A stretch of 64,000 nt of DNA from an uncultured Cellulomonas sp. (lineage in GTDB: Bacteria; Actinomycetota; Actinomycetes; Actinomycetales; Cellulomonadaceae): contig NZ_CANLTL010000015.1 of the NCBI RefSeq assembly GCF_947494015.1, positions 62,001 to 126,000 of the forward strand, in the 5' to 3' direction. Shown here in pieces: positions 41,271 to 49,803 of the stretch. The translations under genes and the position numbers were made by a program. Numbering within the stretch: the first letter of the stretch is position 1; every line of letters starts with the position of its first letter. The notes under the pieces are model-generated. The model had not been told where the DNA came from, searched no databases, and worked only from the letters and a program-made list of their open reading frames with translations.

Positions 41271-42494
41271 TCACACCGGGATGACGCAGTCGTCGAGCGA
41301 GCGGGGGAACGACGTCAGCGGCTCGGAGCCGGTGCGCGTGACGAGCATGCTGTCGCTGATCCGGTACCCGGCATGCCCGGGCACGTAGATCCCCGGCTCG
41401 TTCGACACGACCATGCCGGGGATCAGCTCGGTCGGGTCGCCGTCCTCGAGCCACGGCGGCTCGTGCATGCCGACGCCGATGCCGTGGCCCTGCCGGTGAC
41501 GCAGGTACCCGCCCAGCCCACGGGCGCGGATGACGTCGAGGCAGCGGGCGTTGCTGTCGGCGCAGCGCACCCCCGGTGCGATCGCGCGTCCGCCCTCGGC
41601 CTGTGCGTCGCGCACCGCGTCGTGGTAGCGGCGTTGGTCCGCCGAGGGCTCGCCGAGCACGAAGGTGCGCTCGCCCTCCACGAACCGGCCGCCCACGGCG
41701 CACCCGAGGGACAGCATGAACGTGTCCCCGGGGCGGAGCCGGTAGCCCGACGGCAGCCCGTGCGGGATCGCGGAGTTGGCCCCGGCGTAGACCAGTCCGC
41801 CGGCCAGCGGGGAGACGACGACGACGTCGGCGTGCTCGGCGTACATCAGGCCGGTGCCGGTCCGGGTCACGTGCGCCGCGAGCTCCTGCTCGCTGGGCAG
41901 CGCGCCGCCGGCCGCGACGGCGTCGGTGACCAGCTCGACCCCGGCCGCGAGCATCAGGTCGGTGATCCGGGCGGCCTCCCGGTGCAGCGCGACCTCCTCG
42001 GGCACCTTGACGTAGCGGGCCCGAGTGACGAGCTCCGTCGGCACCCAGGCGACGTCCCCGAACGCCGCCCCGGCGAGCGCCAGCCGGTGCTGGGTCATCG
42101 TGGTGGTGAGCCCGATGCGCGCCCCGGCCGGCCGGGCGGCCACCCGCGCGAGCGCGGCGAACGGGCTCTGGCGACCCGGGTACTCCGGGTACGAGACGAG
42201 CTCGGCGCGCGCGTGCTGCTCCTGCGCGTGCTGCAGCTCGAGCTCGGGGACCAGCAGGAGGGTGCGTCCCGACGTCTCCACGAGGGCAGCCACCGGCCGC
42301 TCGCACGGGTGGTGGAAGAACCCGGTGAGGTAGGCGACGTCGTCGGGGTCGTCGGTGAGGACGGCGTCCATCCCGGCGAGCGCGGTGCGGGCGCGCACGG
42401 AGTCCTGCAGGCGGTCGAGCACGTCGGCGTCCAGCCGGGTGCGCCGGCCGCCCGGCGCGTCGGGCAGGACGGAGGTGACGGCGTCAGCGGTCAT
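41271..42494 (-). CDS. M24 family 'pita-bread' hydrolase lacking metal ligands (creatinase/ectoine-hydrolase-like)
   Basis: A 407-residue protein with a creatinase N-domain (DAVLTDDPDDVAYLTGFFHH) and a C-terminal M24 domain. Compared with E. coli aminopeptidase P the five metal ligands read S262 (Asp expected) in FMLSLGC, E273 (Asp) in FVEGERTF, H337 kept in GQGHGIGVG, E366 kept in SNEPGIYV and S380 (Glu) in GYRISDSML. Three of five are changed, as in metal-free members such as creatinase and ectoine hydrolase. It may therefore hydrolyse a C-N bond in a small amide rather than act as an X-Pro aminopeptidase. It overlaps the DppC gene by 11 nt, in an operon with a peptide-type importer. Confidence 0.82.
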   Translation of the reverse strand: MTADAVTSVLPDAPGGRRTRLDADVLDRLQDSVRARTALAGMDAVLTDDPDDVAYLTGFFHHPCERPVAALVETSGRTLLLVPELELQHAQEQHARAELVSYPEYPGRQSPFAALARVAARPAGARIGLTTTMTQHRLALAGAAFGDVAWVPTELVTRARYVKVPEEVALHREAARITDLMLAAGVELVTDAVAAGGALPSEQELAAHVTRTGTGLMYAEHADVVVVSPLAGGLVYAGANSAIPHGLPSGYRLRPGDTFMLSLGCAVGGRFVEGERTFVLGEPSADQRRYHDAVRDAQAEGGRAIAPGVRCADSNARCLDVIRARGLGGYLRHRQGHGIGVGMHEPPWLEDGDPTELIPGMVVSNEPGIYVPGHAGYRISDSMLVTRTGSEPLTSFPRSLDDCVIPV

Positions 42495-43416
42495 GGTTCC
42501 TCGGGTTCCGGGCGTCGTTGTACGCGATCGAGAGCAGGGTCGCCGACAGCACCAGCGCGAGGATGGCCAGCGAGGGGAACAGGGTCAGCCACCAGGCGTT
42601 GACCATCGCGCCGGACTGCTGCGCCTCGTACAGGATCCGGCCCCAGGACCAGACGGTCGGGTCGCCGAGGCCGAGGAACGCCAGCCCGGCGGCGGACAGC
42701 ACGGCGCGTGAGGCCGTCACCACGACCGACACGACGATGACCGGGGTGACGGCGGGGATCACGTGCCGCCCGATGATCCAGCCGTGCCGGCCGGTCATCA
42801 GCCGGGCGGCGTCGACGTAGGGCAGGTGAACGACGGACAGTGCCTGGGACCGCACCAGGCGGGTGACCTCGGGCCAGGAGAACGCCGCGATGACCAGGAT
42901 GATCGTCGTCGTGCTCGGGCCGGCGAGCGCAGCGACCAGGATCATCAGCGGCAGCACGGGCAGCGACAGGGTCAGGTCCACGACGACGCCCACGACGCTG
43001 TCCACCGCGGGAACGTAGGCGCCCGCGACGGCGACCAGGGTGCCGACCACGATGGCGATCAGCGAGGCGGCACCCGCCACGAGCAGCGACTGGCGGGCCC
43101 CCCAGACGACCTCGGCGAAGACCTCACGGCCGAGGGCGTCGGTGCCGAACCAGTGGTCCCCGCCCGGTGGCCGCAGGACGTCCACGCTGAACGACGCCGG
43201 CGCGGCGGACAGCAGCGGTGCGGCGACGCTCATGAGGACGAGCAGCGCGAGGACGCCCAGGGAGATCATGCCCAGCGGCTGGCGGCGGAACGCCCGCCAG
43301 GTGGCCCGCCCGGCGCGGGTCCCGTCGGTGCCGGCGGGCTCGTCGACGGCGGGCTCGTCGAGGGCGGGCTGGTCGACGGCGGGGACGAGCTCGGTGTCCG
43401 GGATGGGGTTGGTCAT
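42484..43416 (-). CDS. Peptide/nickel-type ABC transporter permease (DppC-like)
   Basis: A 310-residue permease. The N-terminus has repeated DEPA/VDQPA units in a cytoplasmic stretch, then RQPLGMISLGVLALLVLMSV starts the membrane part. DppC signatures HWFGTDALGREVFAEVVWGARQ and FLGLGDPTVWSWGRIL are present. It overlaps the DppB gene by ATGA. It forms the channel with DppB for substrates bound by the family-5 lipoprotein. Confidence 0.92.
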   Translation of the reverse strand: MTNPIPDTELVPAVDQPALDEPAVDEPAGTDGTRAGRATWRAFRRQPLGMISLGVLALLVLMSVAAPLLSAAPASFSVDVLRPPGGDHWFGTDALGREVFAEVVWGARQSLLVAGAASLIAIVVGTLVAVAGAYVPAVDSVVGVVVDLTLSLPVLPLMILVAALAGPSTTTIILVIAAFSWPEVTRLVRSQALSVVHLPYVDAARLMTGRHGWIIGRHVIPAVTPVIVVSVVVTASRAVLSAAGLAFLGLGDPTVWSWGRILYEAQQSGAMVNAWWLTLFPSLAILALVLSATLLSIAYNDARNPRNHDR

Positions 43417-44375
43417 GACGCCTTCACTCGGGGGTCCAGGAATCCGTACGCGATGTCGGTGAGGGTGTTCGCGGCGACGACCGTGACCGCGAGCAGCAGG
43501 AAGGCGCCCTGGAGCACGGGGAAGTCGAGCTGGGTGACGGCCTCGTAGATGCCGCGGCCCACGCCCGGGTAGGCGAACACGGTCTCGGTGAGGACCGCGC
43601 CGCCGACCAGGAATCCGAGCTGGAGGCCGATCAGGGTCGTCGCCGGCAGCAGCGCGTTGCGCAGCGCGTGCTTCCACAGGATCCGCCGGTAGGGGATCCC
43701 GTTGGCGCGGGCGAGCACCACGTAGTCGTCCCGCAGCGCCTCCACCACGGTGGCCCGCATGGTCAGCGCGTACGAGCCGAGCTGGATGAGCGTGAGCGAG
43801 ACGGCGGGCAGCACGAGGTGGCTGAGCACCGACCCGTACCACTCGAACCCGAACACGTTCTGGCTGTAGGCGCCGCCGATCGGCAGCCAGCCGAGCTGCA
43901 GGCCGAACAGGTAGAGCAGCAGGATGCCGACGCTCGGGACGAACAAGGACTGGCCGGTCACGCCGATCACCTGCACGGCGCGGTCGACGAACCGTCCCTG
44001 GTGGGCCGCCGCCGCGACCCCCAGCGGGATCCCGACGACGACGGTGAGCACCAGGGCGGTCGCGGTGAGCAGCAGCGTCCAGGGGATCCGCTGGGCGAGG
44101 ACGTCCAGCACGGGCACGGACTGCGTGAACGACGTCCCCAGGTTCCCCTGGAGCAGCTGGCCCAGGTACAGCACGTACTGGGTGGGCAGCGGCTTGTCGA
44201 GGCCGTACTGGGTGAGCAGGGCCGCCCGCGCCTCCTCGGTCATGTTCGTGCTCGCGACGGCGAGGGCAGGGTCGCCGGGCAGCAGCCGCAGCAGGAGGAA
44301 GGTCACGGTGACGGCGAACCAGACCGTGAGCACACCTCGTCCCAGGCGGCGCAGGACGAACAGGGCGATGGACAC
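43413..44375 (-). CDS. Peptide/nickel-type ABC transporter permease (DppB-like)
   Basis: A 320-residue permease with six predicted helices. Family signatures: RLLPGDPALAVAST, TQYVLYLGQLLQGNLGTSF and YVVLARANGIPYRRILWKHALRNALLP (EAA-like loop), ending in DIAYGFLDPRVKAS. It follows the binding-protein gene by 15 nt. Confidence 0.92.
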   Translation of the reverse strand: MSIALFVLRRLGRGVLTVWFAVTVTFLLLRLLPGDPALAVASTNMTEEARAALLTQYGLDKPLPTQYVLYLGQLLQGNLGTSFTQSVPVLDVLAQRIPWTLLLTATALVLTVVVGIPLGVAAAAHQGRFVDRAVQVIGVTGQSLFVPSVGILLLYLFGLQLGWLPIGGAYSQNVFGFEWYGSVLSHLVLPAVSLTLIQLGSYALTMRATVVEALRDDYVVLARANGIPYRRILWKHALRNALLPATTLIGLQLGFLVGGAVLTETVFAYPGVGRGIYEAVTQLDFPVLQGAFLLLAVTVVAANTLTDIAYGFLDPRVKAS

Positions 44376-44390
44376 GCGGGCAGCCCTCCC

Positions 44391-46037
44391 TCAGCCGTCG
44401 GTCTTGCGGGCGCTGGCGACCGAGACCGGGTTGACGATGGACAGCAGCTCGCTGGGCTTGGAGATGAAGCCGGTCCAGTCCGAGCTGTGCGCCACGTACA
44501 GGTTCTGCGTGTACATGATGTTGTCGTAGACCTGCTCGTGGACGATCGCGGCGGCCTGTCGCATCAGCTCGATCTTCTCGTCCTCGTCGGTGGTCACCCC
44601 GGCCTGGGCGATGAGCTCGTTGAGCTCGGGGTCGTCGACGTGGGTGTAGTTGATCGCGCCGCCGGGCAGGTACGACAGCCGGAAGTTCGTCACCGGGTCG
44701 TCCATGATGGCGAAGTTGCCGGCGTAGATGTCGTAGTCGCCCTCGTTGGTCATCGCCAGGTACGTGTTGCGCTCGGTGCCCTGCAGCTCGATCGTGATGC
44801 CCGCCTCGGCGGCACTGGCCTGGACCAGCTGCGCCCACTGGCTGCCGACCGAGTCCTGCAGGGAGTAGATGAGCCGGAACGACACCGGGAACATCCCGTC
44901 GGGTCCGGCGGTGTAGCCGGCCTGCTCCATCAGGGACCGCGACAGCTCGGGGTCGAACTCGTACTCCGTCAGGGACTCGTCGTAGTAGTCGGCGAGCACC
45001 GGCATCAGCGCGCTGGAGCCGGTCGAGACGGCCTGGCCCTGGAGCACGACCTGCCGGATCGACTCGTAGTCCGCGGCGTGGGCGAGGGCCTGGCGCACCT
45101 CGGTCTTGGCCAGGTCGGGGTTGTCCATGTTGTAGACCATGTGGGCGTAGCCGAGGCCGACGACCTCGACCACCTCGATGCCCTCGGTGCTGCGCAGCTG
45201 CTCCACCTGCGCGGGCGGCAGCGCGTTGGCGATGGCGTCCACCTCGCCGCTCTGCAGGGCGAGGATCTCGGTGTTGACGTCCGGCAGGACCCGGTAGACG
45301 ACGGTCTCGGGGCCGGGCACGCCGCCCTCGACCAGCGGGTACGGCTCGACCCGCTCCATGGTGTAGCTCTGGCCGGCCTGCACGTCGGTGAGGAGGTACG
45401 GTCCGGCGCTCACCCAGCCGCCGTCGCTGCCGTCGTTGGCGAACTCGGCCACCGACCCGGCCGGCTCGAAGACGTGCTGCGGGACGACGTTCCCCCAGAA
45501 CCCGATCTCCTCGACGAGCGAGGTGTCGGGCTCGGTGAGCGTGAACTCCACCCGGGTGTCGGAGACGGCGACCGCGGACTCGGCCTCGAACGTGCCCATC
45601 TGGCCGTAGAACGTCCCGGCCGGGGCGTCGCGCTTGACCGCGTTGAGCGTGTAGGCGACGTCGTCGGCGGTGAGCGGCTCGCCGTCGCTCCACATGAAGT
45701 CGTCGCGGATCTCGTAGTACCCGGTGGTGTCGTCGACGTAGCCCCAGTCCGTGGCGAGCATCGGCTCCTTCGAGCCGTCGTCGGCGATCGACAGCAGGTG
45801 GGGGTACATGAGGTTGGTGATCCAGTAGTCGCTGCGGCTGTTGCCGATCAGCGGGTTGTAGTTCACGACGTCGGTGGTGGTGGCGATGGTGAGGGTGTCG
45901 CTGCCGGCGGCGGCAGCGGTGGACCCGCCGGTCGCGGGGGCGTCGGCCTCCTCGGGTGCCTGCGGGGCGCAGGCGGCGAGGGCGAGCGCGGCCAGGGCGG
46001 TGACCGCCGCGGCGGGGAGTGCGGACGGACGGCGCAT
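44391..46037 (-). CDS. Family-5 peptide-binding lipoprotein (DppA/OppA-like)
   Basis: A 548-residue solute-binding protein. The lipoprotein signal ends in ALALAACAP near residue 22. LTIATTTDVVNYNPLIGNSR, WSDGEPLTADDVAYTLNAVK and AGPYLLTDVQAGQ are family-5 motifs. The ATG at 46037 shares one base with the stop of the M19 gene (TGATG), so translation is coupled. Ligands in this family are di/oligopeptides, opines or similar; M19 and PIP enzymes in the operon favour peptides. Confidence 0.92.
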   Translation of the reverse strand: MRRPSALPAAAVTALAALALAACAPQAPEEADAPATGGSTAAAAGSDTLTIATTTDVVNYNPLIGNSRSDYWITNLMYPHLLSIADDGSKEPMLATDWGYVDDTTGYYEIRDDFMWSDGEPLTADDVAYTLNAVKRDAPAGTFYGQMGTFEAESAVAVSDTRVEFTLTEPDTSLVEEIGFWGNVVPQHVFEPAGSVAEFANDGSDGGWVSAGPYLLTDVQAGQSYTMERVEPYPLVEGGVPGPETVVYRVLPDVNTEILALQSGEVDAIANALPPAQVEQLRSTEGIEVVEVVGLGYAHMVYNMDNPDLAKTEVRQALAHAADYESIRQVVLQGQAVSTGSSALMPVLADYYDESLTEYEFDPELSRSLMEQAGYTAGPDGMFPVSFRLIYSLQDSVGSQWAQLVQASAAEAGITIELQGTERNTYLAMTNEGDYDIYAGNFAIMDDPVTNFRLSYLPGGAINYTHVDDPELNELIAQAGVTTDEDEKIELMRQAAAIVHEQVYDNIMYTQNLYVAHSSDWTGFISKPSELLSIVNPVSVASARKTDG

Positions 46038-47245
46038 CAGACCCAGACCTCCTCGAGAACGCGGATGATGTTGCCGCCGACGACCTTGCGGATGTCGTCG
46101 TCGGAGTACCCGTGCTGGACCAGCCAGCCGATGATGTTGCCCATCGCCTCCGCCGGGTTCTCCAGCCCGTCGACGTACGGCACCTCCTCGTACTCGACGC
46201 CGGCGTGCGCCTGGCCGAGCGAGAGGTTGGCGGCGAAGGCCTTGTGCAGGCCGACGTGGTCGCCGAACAGCGTGTCCGGCCCGAAGGCCACGTGGTCGAT
46301 GCCGACCAGGTCCACGCAGTACACGAAGTGGTCCATGACCGACTCGAGGCTGTGCTTCGGATGCTGCGGGGACAGGGTCGTGTGCGGCGCCGCCTCGAGC
46401 CCGATGACGCCGCCGCGGCGCGCGCACTCGACGATGGTCTCGTCCGTCTTCATCCGGTTGGTCGGCCAGACGGCGCGGGCCCCGGCGTGGGTGATGAAGA
46501 TCGGCTTGGTCGACGCCTTGATGGTGTCCACGCAGGTGCGGTCACCCGAGTGGGAGACGTCGATGGCGATGCCCAGCTTGTTCATCCGGGCGACCGCCCG
46601 CTCGCCGAAGTACGTCAGCCCACCGTCGCCGCGCTCCTTCAGGCCGCTGCCGAGGGTGTTGGCCTCGGAGTACGCGATGCCCATCTGCCGGACGCCGAAC
46701 CCGTAGAGCACGTCGAGCCGGTCGACCTCGTTCTCGATCATGGTCGAGGCCTCGAGAGCGAAGACGTGGGCGATGCGCCCGGTCTCGTGGGCGTGGCGGA
46801 TGTCGGCCAGCGTCTCGCCCTTGATCACGAAGTCCTGGTGGGCCAGGTCGGCCATCCGCACGCCCAGGTCGAACAGGACGTCCTGGTACTTCCAGCCGGC
46901 GTCGCTGGAGATGCAGCACGTCCCGTCCATGCCGTTGTCGAAGACGGCGGTCAGGCCCGAGCGGGACAGGCCCTGGTAGGCGGTGGGTTCGCGGCCCTGG
47001 CGGATGTGGTCGCGCAGGTTCGTCATGTCGGCGGGGAACGCCTGCACGTGCTCGTGCAGAGAGATCACGACCTCCTCGGCGAGCAGCCGCTGGGCGCGCT
47101 CGGCCTGGTCCGTCGACAGGTCGAGCCCCGCGTACTCCGGCACGCGACCGATCTGGTCGGCGTACCCGAAGGCGCGGTAGTCCACGCCGGGCTCCAGGTA
47201 GTCGTAGGCGGTGTAGCCGGTGTACCGCTTGGCCGGTTCCAGCAC
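46037..47245 (-). CDS. Peptidase M19 family (membrane dipeptidase-like)
   Basis: A 402-residue metallohydrolase. The renal-dipeptidase fold is seen in EVVISLHEHVQAFP (first metal motif, HxH where HxD is usual), HVFALEAS (bridging Glu), IAIDVSHSGDRT and PIFITHAGARAV (His ligands), and FGPDTLFGDH near the C-terminus. M19 enzymes cleave dipeptides, including those with D- or dehydro-amino acids. GTG 47245 has a strong AAGGAGGACCACC leader. It is the first gene of the importer operon and is divergent from the ATPase gene. No signal peptide is seen, so it should act inside the cell. Confidence 0.85.
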   Translation of the reverse strand: MLEPAKRYTGYTAYDYLEPGVDYRAFGYADQIGRVPEYAGLDLSTDQAERAQRLLAEEVVISLHEHVQAFPADMTNLRDHIRQGREPTAYQGLSRSGLTAVFDNGMDGTCCISSDAGWKYQDVLFDLGVRMADLAHQDFVIKGETLADIRHAHETGRIAHVFALEASTMIENEVDRLDVLYGFGVRQMGIAYSEANTLGSGLKERGDGGLTYFGERAVARMNKLGIAIDVSHSGDRTCVDTIKASTKPIFITHAGARAVWPTNRMKTDETIVECARRGGVIGLEAAPHTTLSPQHPKHSLESVMDHFVYCVDLVGIDHVAFGPDTLFGDHVGLHKAFAANLSLGQAHAGVEYEEVPYVDGLENPAEAMGNIIGWLVQHGYSDDDIRKVVGGNIIRVLEEVWV

Positions 47246-47455
47246 GGTGGTCCTCCTTGGTCGAGGAGCCGGCGCCGGCTCGCACGTCGGTGTGCGTCCG
47301 TCGGGCTCGTCGGGGCGGGAGCGCAGGTCGGTACCGGCGCCTGACGCACACTCTTCGCCGAATCCGGCGCGAGAGTCAACCAAACCGCGAAACTTCGGCG
47401 CGATAATTTACGGGAACGCAACATATCGGCGCCTGGTCGGGTGCAGGATGGGCCC
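47246..47455. promoter_or_regulatory. Divergent spacer with AT-rich island
   Basis: The 210-nt spacer between the M19 operon and the ATPase gene contains an unusually AT-rich stretch (~47385-47430, with GATAATTTACGG). It probably holds both promoters; I could not assign -35/-10 pairs with confidence. CGGCGC motifs recur and may be binding sites. Confidence 0.45.
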
Positions 47456-49162
47456 ATGGCCATCCTCGACCAGCCGACGCCCCCGCGAGCCGGCACCCGT
47501 CCCCCCGTGCTGCGGGTGCGGGGCCTGGACGTACGGTTCACCCCACCCGGCCGACCGGCCGTGATCGCCGCCACCGGGGTCGACCTCGACGTGCACCCGG
47601 GCGAGCTCGTCGCGCTGCTCGGCGAGTCGGGGTCCGGCAAGACCGTCACGGCCCGCGCCGTGATGGGGATCCAGGACGCCGCCGCCGTCGTCACGGCCGA
47701 CGAGCTGAGCCTGTCCGGCACGTCGCTGCTCACCCTCGACGAGGGGGCGCGGCGCCAGGTGCGCGGTGAGCGCATGAGCATGGTGCTGCAGGACGCGCTG
47801 TCGTCGCTCAACCCGGTGCTGACCATCGGCGACCAGATCGGCGAGGTGTTCCGCGTGCACCGCGGACTGTCCCGCAAGGCGGCACGAGCCCGCGCCGTCG
47901 AGCTGCTGGACCTGGTCGGGATCGCCCGACCGGGGCAGCGCGTGGACGACTACCCGCACCAGTTCTCCGGCGGCATGCGTCAGCGCATCCTCATCGCGAT
48001 GGCCATCGCGCTCGAGCCCGAGCTGCTGATCGCCGACGAGCCCACCACCGCCCTGGACGTCACGGTGCAGGCCCAGATCCTGCGGCTGCTGGACGACCTG
48101 CGCCGCCGCCTGGACATGGCGGTGCTCCTGATCACCCACGACATCGGCGTGGTGACCGAGGTCGCCGACCGGCTCGCGGTGATGTACCGCGGCGTGGTCG
48201 TCGAGCAGGGCGACGCCGACGCGGTGTTCGCCGCGCCGCGGGCCGCCTACACCCGTCAGCTGCTGGGCTCGGCCCCCGTGCCGGCACCGGCGCGCGTGCT
48301 GCCGCCCGCCACGCCGGCCGCGGCCGGGGACGGGCCGGCCGACGACGTCGTCCTGCGGGCCACCGGCATCACCCGGGTGTTCCACACCGGGTCGCGGCTG
48401 TCGCGGACGAGCGTGCGTGCCGTCGGTGGCGTGGACCTGACCCTGCGGCGCGGGGAGACGCTCGCCGTGGTGGGGGAGTCCGGCAGCGGCAAGTCCACCC
48501 TGGCCCGGATCCTCGTCGGGCTGGAGAGCGCCGACGAGGGGACCGTCACGTTCCGGGGCACCGACGTGACGCGCCGGACGCACGGGCGCCGGCGCACCGC
48601 CCGGGCAGGGATCCCGATGGTGTTCCAGGACCCGTACACGTCGCTCGACCCGCGGATGCGGGTGCGCGACGTCGTCGCCGAGCCGATGGCGGTGCGCCGT
48701 ACCGGGACGAGGGCCGAGCGCTACGAGCGGGTCGCCGAGGTGCTCGGGCTGGTCGGTCTGGGCGCCGACGCGATGGACCGCTTCGCCCACCAGTTCTCCG
48801 GCGGGCAGCGCCAGCGCATCGGGATCGCCCGGGCGCTGGTGCGCGACCCGGACGTGCTGGTGTGCGACGAGCCGGTGTCCGCGCTGGACGTGACCATCCA
48901 GGCCCAGGTGGTGGACCTGCTGGTGGAGATCCAGGAGCGCCTGGGGGTCGGCATCGTGTTCATCTCCCACGACCTGTCGGTCGTGCAGAACCTGGCCCAC
49001 CGGGTGCTCGTCATGCACCACGGCCTCGAGGTGGAGACGGGGGACGTCGGGCAGATCTTCGCCCGGCCCCGCGAGCAGTACACCCGCGAGCTGCTCGCCT
49101 CGATCCCGCCGCTCACCCGCGCCGAGCGCGGCAAGCTCACCGGGGCCCGCCCGGCGGCCTGA
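47456..49162 (+). CDS. Fused dual ATPase of peptide ABC transporter (DppD-DppF fusion)
   Basis: A 568-residue protein with two complete ABC domains. Domain 1 (~20-265) has Walker A LLGESGSGKTVTARA, signature QFSGGMRQRI and Walker B LLIADEPTTALDV. Domain 2 (~290-560) has VVGESGSGKSTLARI, QFSGGQRQRIGIA and VLVCDEPVSALDV. Dpp/Opp systems usually use two genes; fusion is known in actinomycetes. ATG 47456 has AGGA 7 nt upstream; GTG 47441 in the same frame is an alternative. It is divergent from the M19-DppA-DppB-DppC operon and supplies its energy. The stop is 3 nt from the convergent SRPBCC gene. Confidence 0.93.
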   Translation: MAILDQPTPPRAGTRPPVLRVRGLDVRFTPPGRPAVIAATGVDLDVHPGELVALLGESGSGKTVTARAVMGIQDAAAVVTADELSLSGTSLLTLDEGARRQVRGERMSMVLQDALSSLNPVLTIGDQIGEVFRVHRGLSRKAARARAVELLDLVGIARPGQRVDDYPHQFSGGMRQRILIAMAIALEPELLIADEPTTALDVTVQAQILRLLDDLRRRLDMAVLLITHDIGVVTEVADRLAVMYRGVVVEQGDADAVFAAPRAAYTRQLLGSAPVPAPARVLPPATPAAAGDGPADDVVLRATGITRVFHTGSRLSRTSVRAVGGVDLTLRRGETLAVVGESGSGKSTLARILVGLESADEGTVTFRGTDVTRRTHGRRRTARAGIPMVFQDPYTSLDPRMRVRDVVAEPMAVRRTGTRAERYERVAEVLGLVGLGADAMDRFAHQFSGGQRQRIGIARALVRDPDVLVCDEPVSALDVTIQAQVVDLLVEIQERLGVGIVFISHDLSVVQNLAHRVLVMHHGLEVETGDVGQIFARPREQYTRELLASIPPLTRAERGKLTGARPAA

Positions 49163-49165
49163 CCC

Positions 49166-49681
49166 TCAGCCCGGGCCGGCCGGCGCCGCGTAGTGGACGG
49201 CCAGGGCGGGGAAGTACTCGTCCCAGGACCCGGTCGGCAGCCGGCCGGCGACGACCGCGTCGAGCCGGTCCAGGTAGTAGTGCCACCCGACCCCGATGCT
49301 CGCGGCGTCGTCGCCCGCGCGCAGGCGGTGGGTGAAGCGCAGCCGGGTCCCGCCGTCGGGCAGCGACGACAGCACGAGGTCCAGCGGCCACCCCTGCCCC
49401 GGGGCGCCCGTGGTCACGGCCAGGCGGTGCGGACGCTCGCAGGCGTCGATCGTCACGGGCTCCGCCGGTGCGCCCTCCTCGGCGGTCATCGTCACCTCGA
49501 CGGTGCCCGACGTCGGGTCACCGCTCCACCGGCCGAACCACCGCTCCAGCCGGTCTGGGTCGGTCAGCGCCGACCACACGTCGGCGGGCGGGTTCGTCCA
49601 CTCGCGGTCGAACACGACGGCGACGCCGTCCGGACCCTGCACGACGTCGCCGGTGCGGCCGCTCGGTGCCATGGCGCCCAT
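49166..49681 (-). CDS. SRPBCC/AHSA1-type START-domain protein
   Basis: A 171-residue protein. VVFDREWTNPPADVWSALTD, LERWFGRWSGDP and RLRFTHRLRAGDD with GWHYYLDRLDAVVAG are typical of the AHSA1 branch of the SRPBCC fold, which binds hydrophobic ligands in a deep pocket. Its role is usually unknown, often linked to stress or ArsR-type regulators. ATG 49681 has GGAG 4 nt upstream; ATG 49672 is an alternative. Divergent from the aldo/keto reductase gene. Confidence 0.82.
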   Translation of the reverse strand: MGAMAPSGRTGDVVQGPDGVAVVFDREWTNPPADVWSALTDPDRLERWFGRWSGDPTSGTVEVTMTAEEGAPAEPVTIDACERPHRLAVTTGAPGQGWPLDLVLSSLPDGGTRLRFTHRLRAGDDAASIGVGWHYYLDRLDAVVAGRLPTGSWDEYFPALAVHYAAPAGPG

Positions 49682-49803
49682 GGTGCTCCGGCCCGACCCC
49701 GGCGACCAGCCCCGGGTCGCGCCGCGCGAGGACGGGGTCCAGGGTGGACCCCGCCCGGCTCGACCACCCCCGGCCCGACCCGACCACACCCAGGAGCCCG
49801 ACC

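Noticed and set aside
42484-45693. A 1069-codon frame apparently fusing DppC with upstream sequence
   Set aside because: Only 42484-43416 has permease motifs; the rest is the out-of-frame opposite reading of DppB and the binding protein, and an ATG with ATGA overlap marks the true start.
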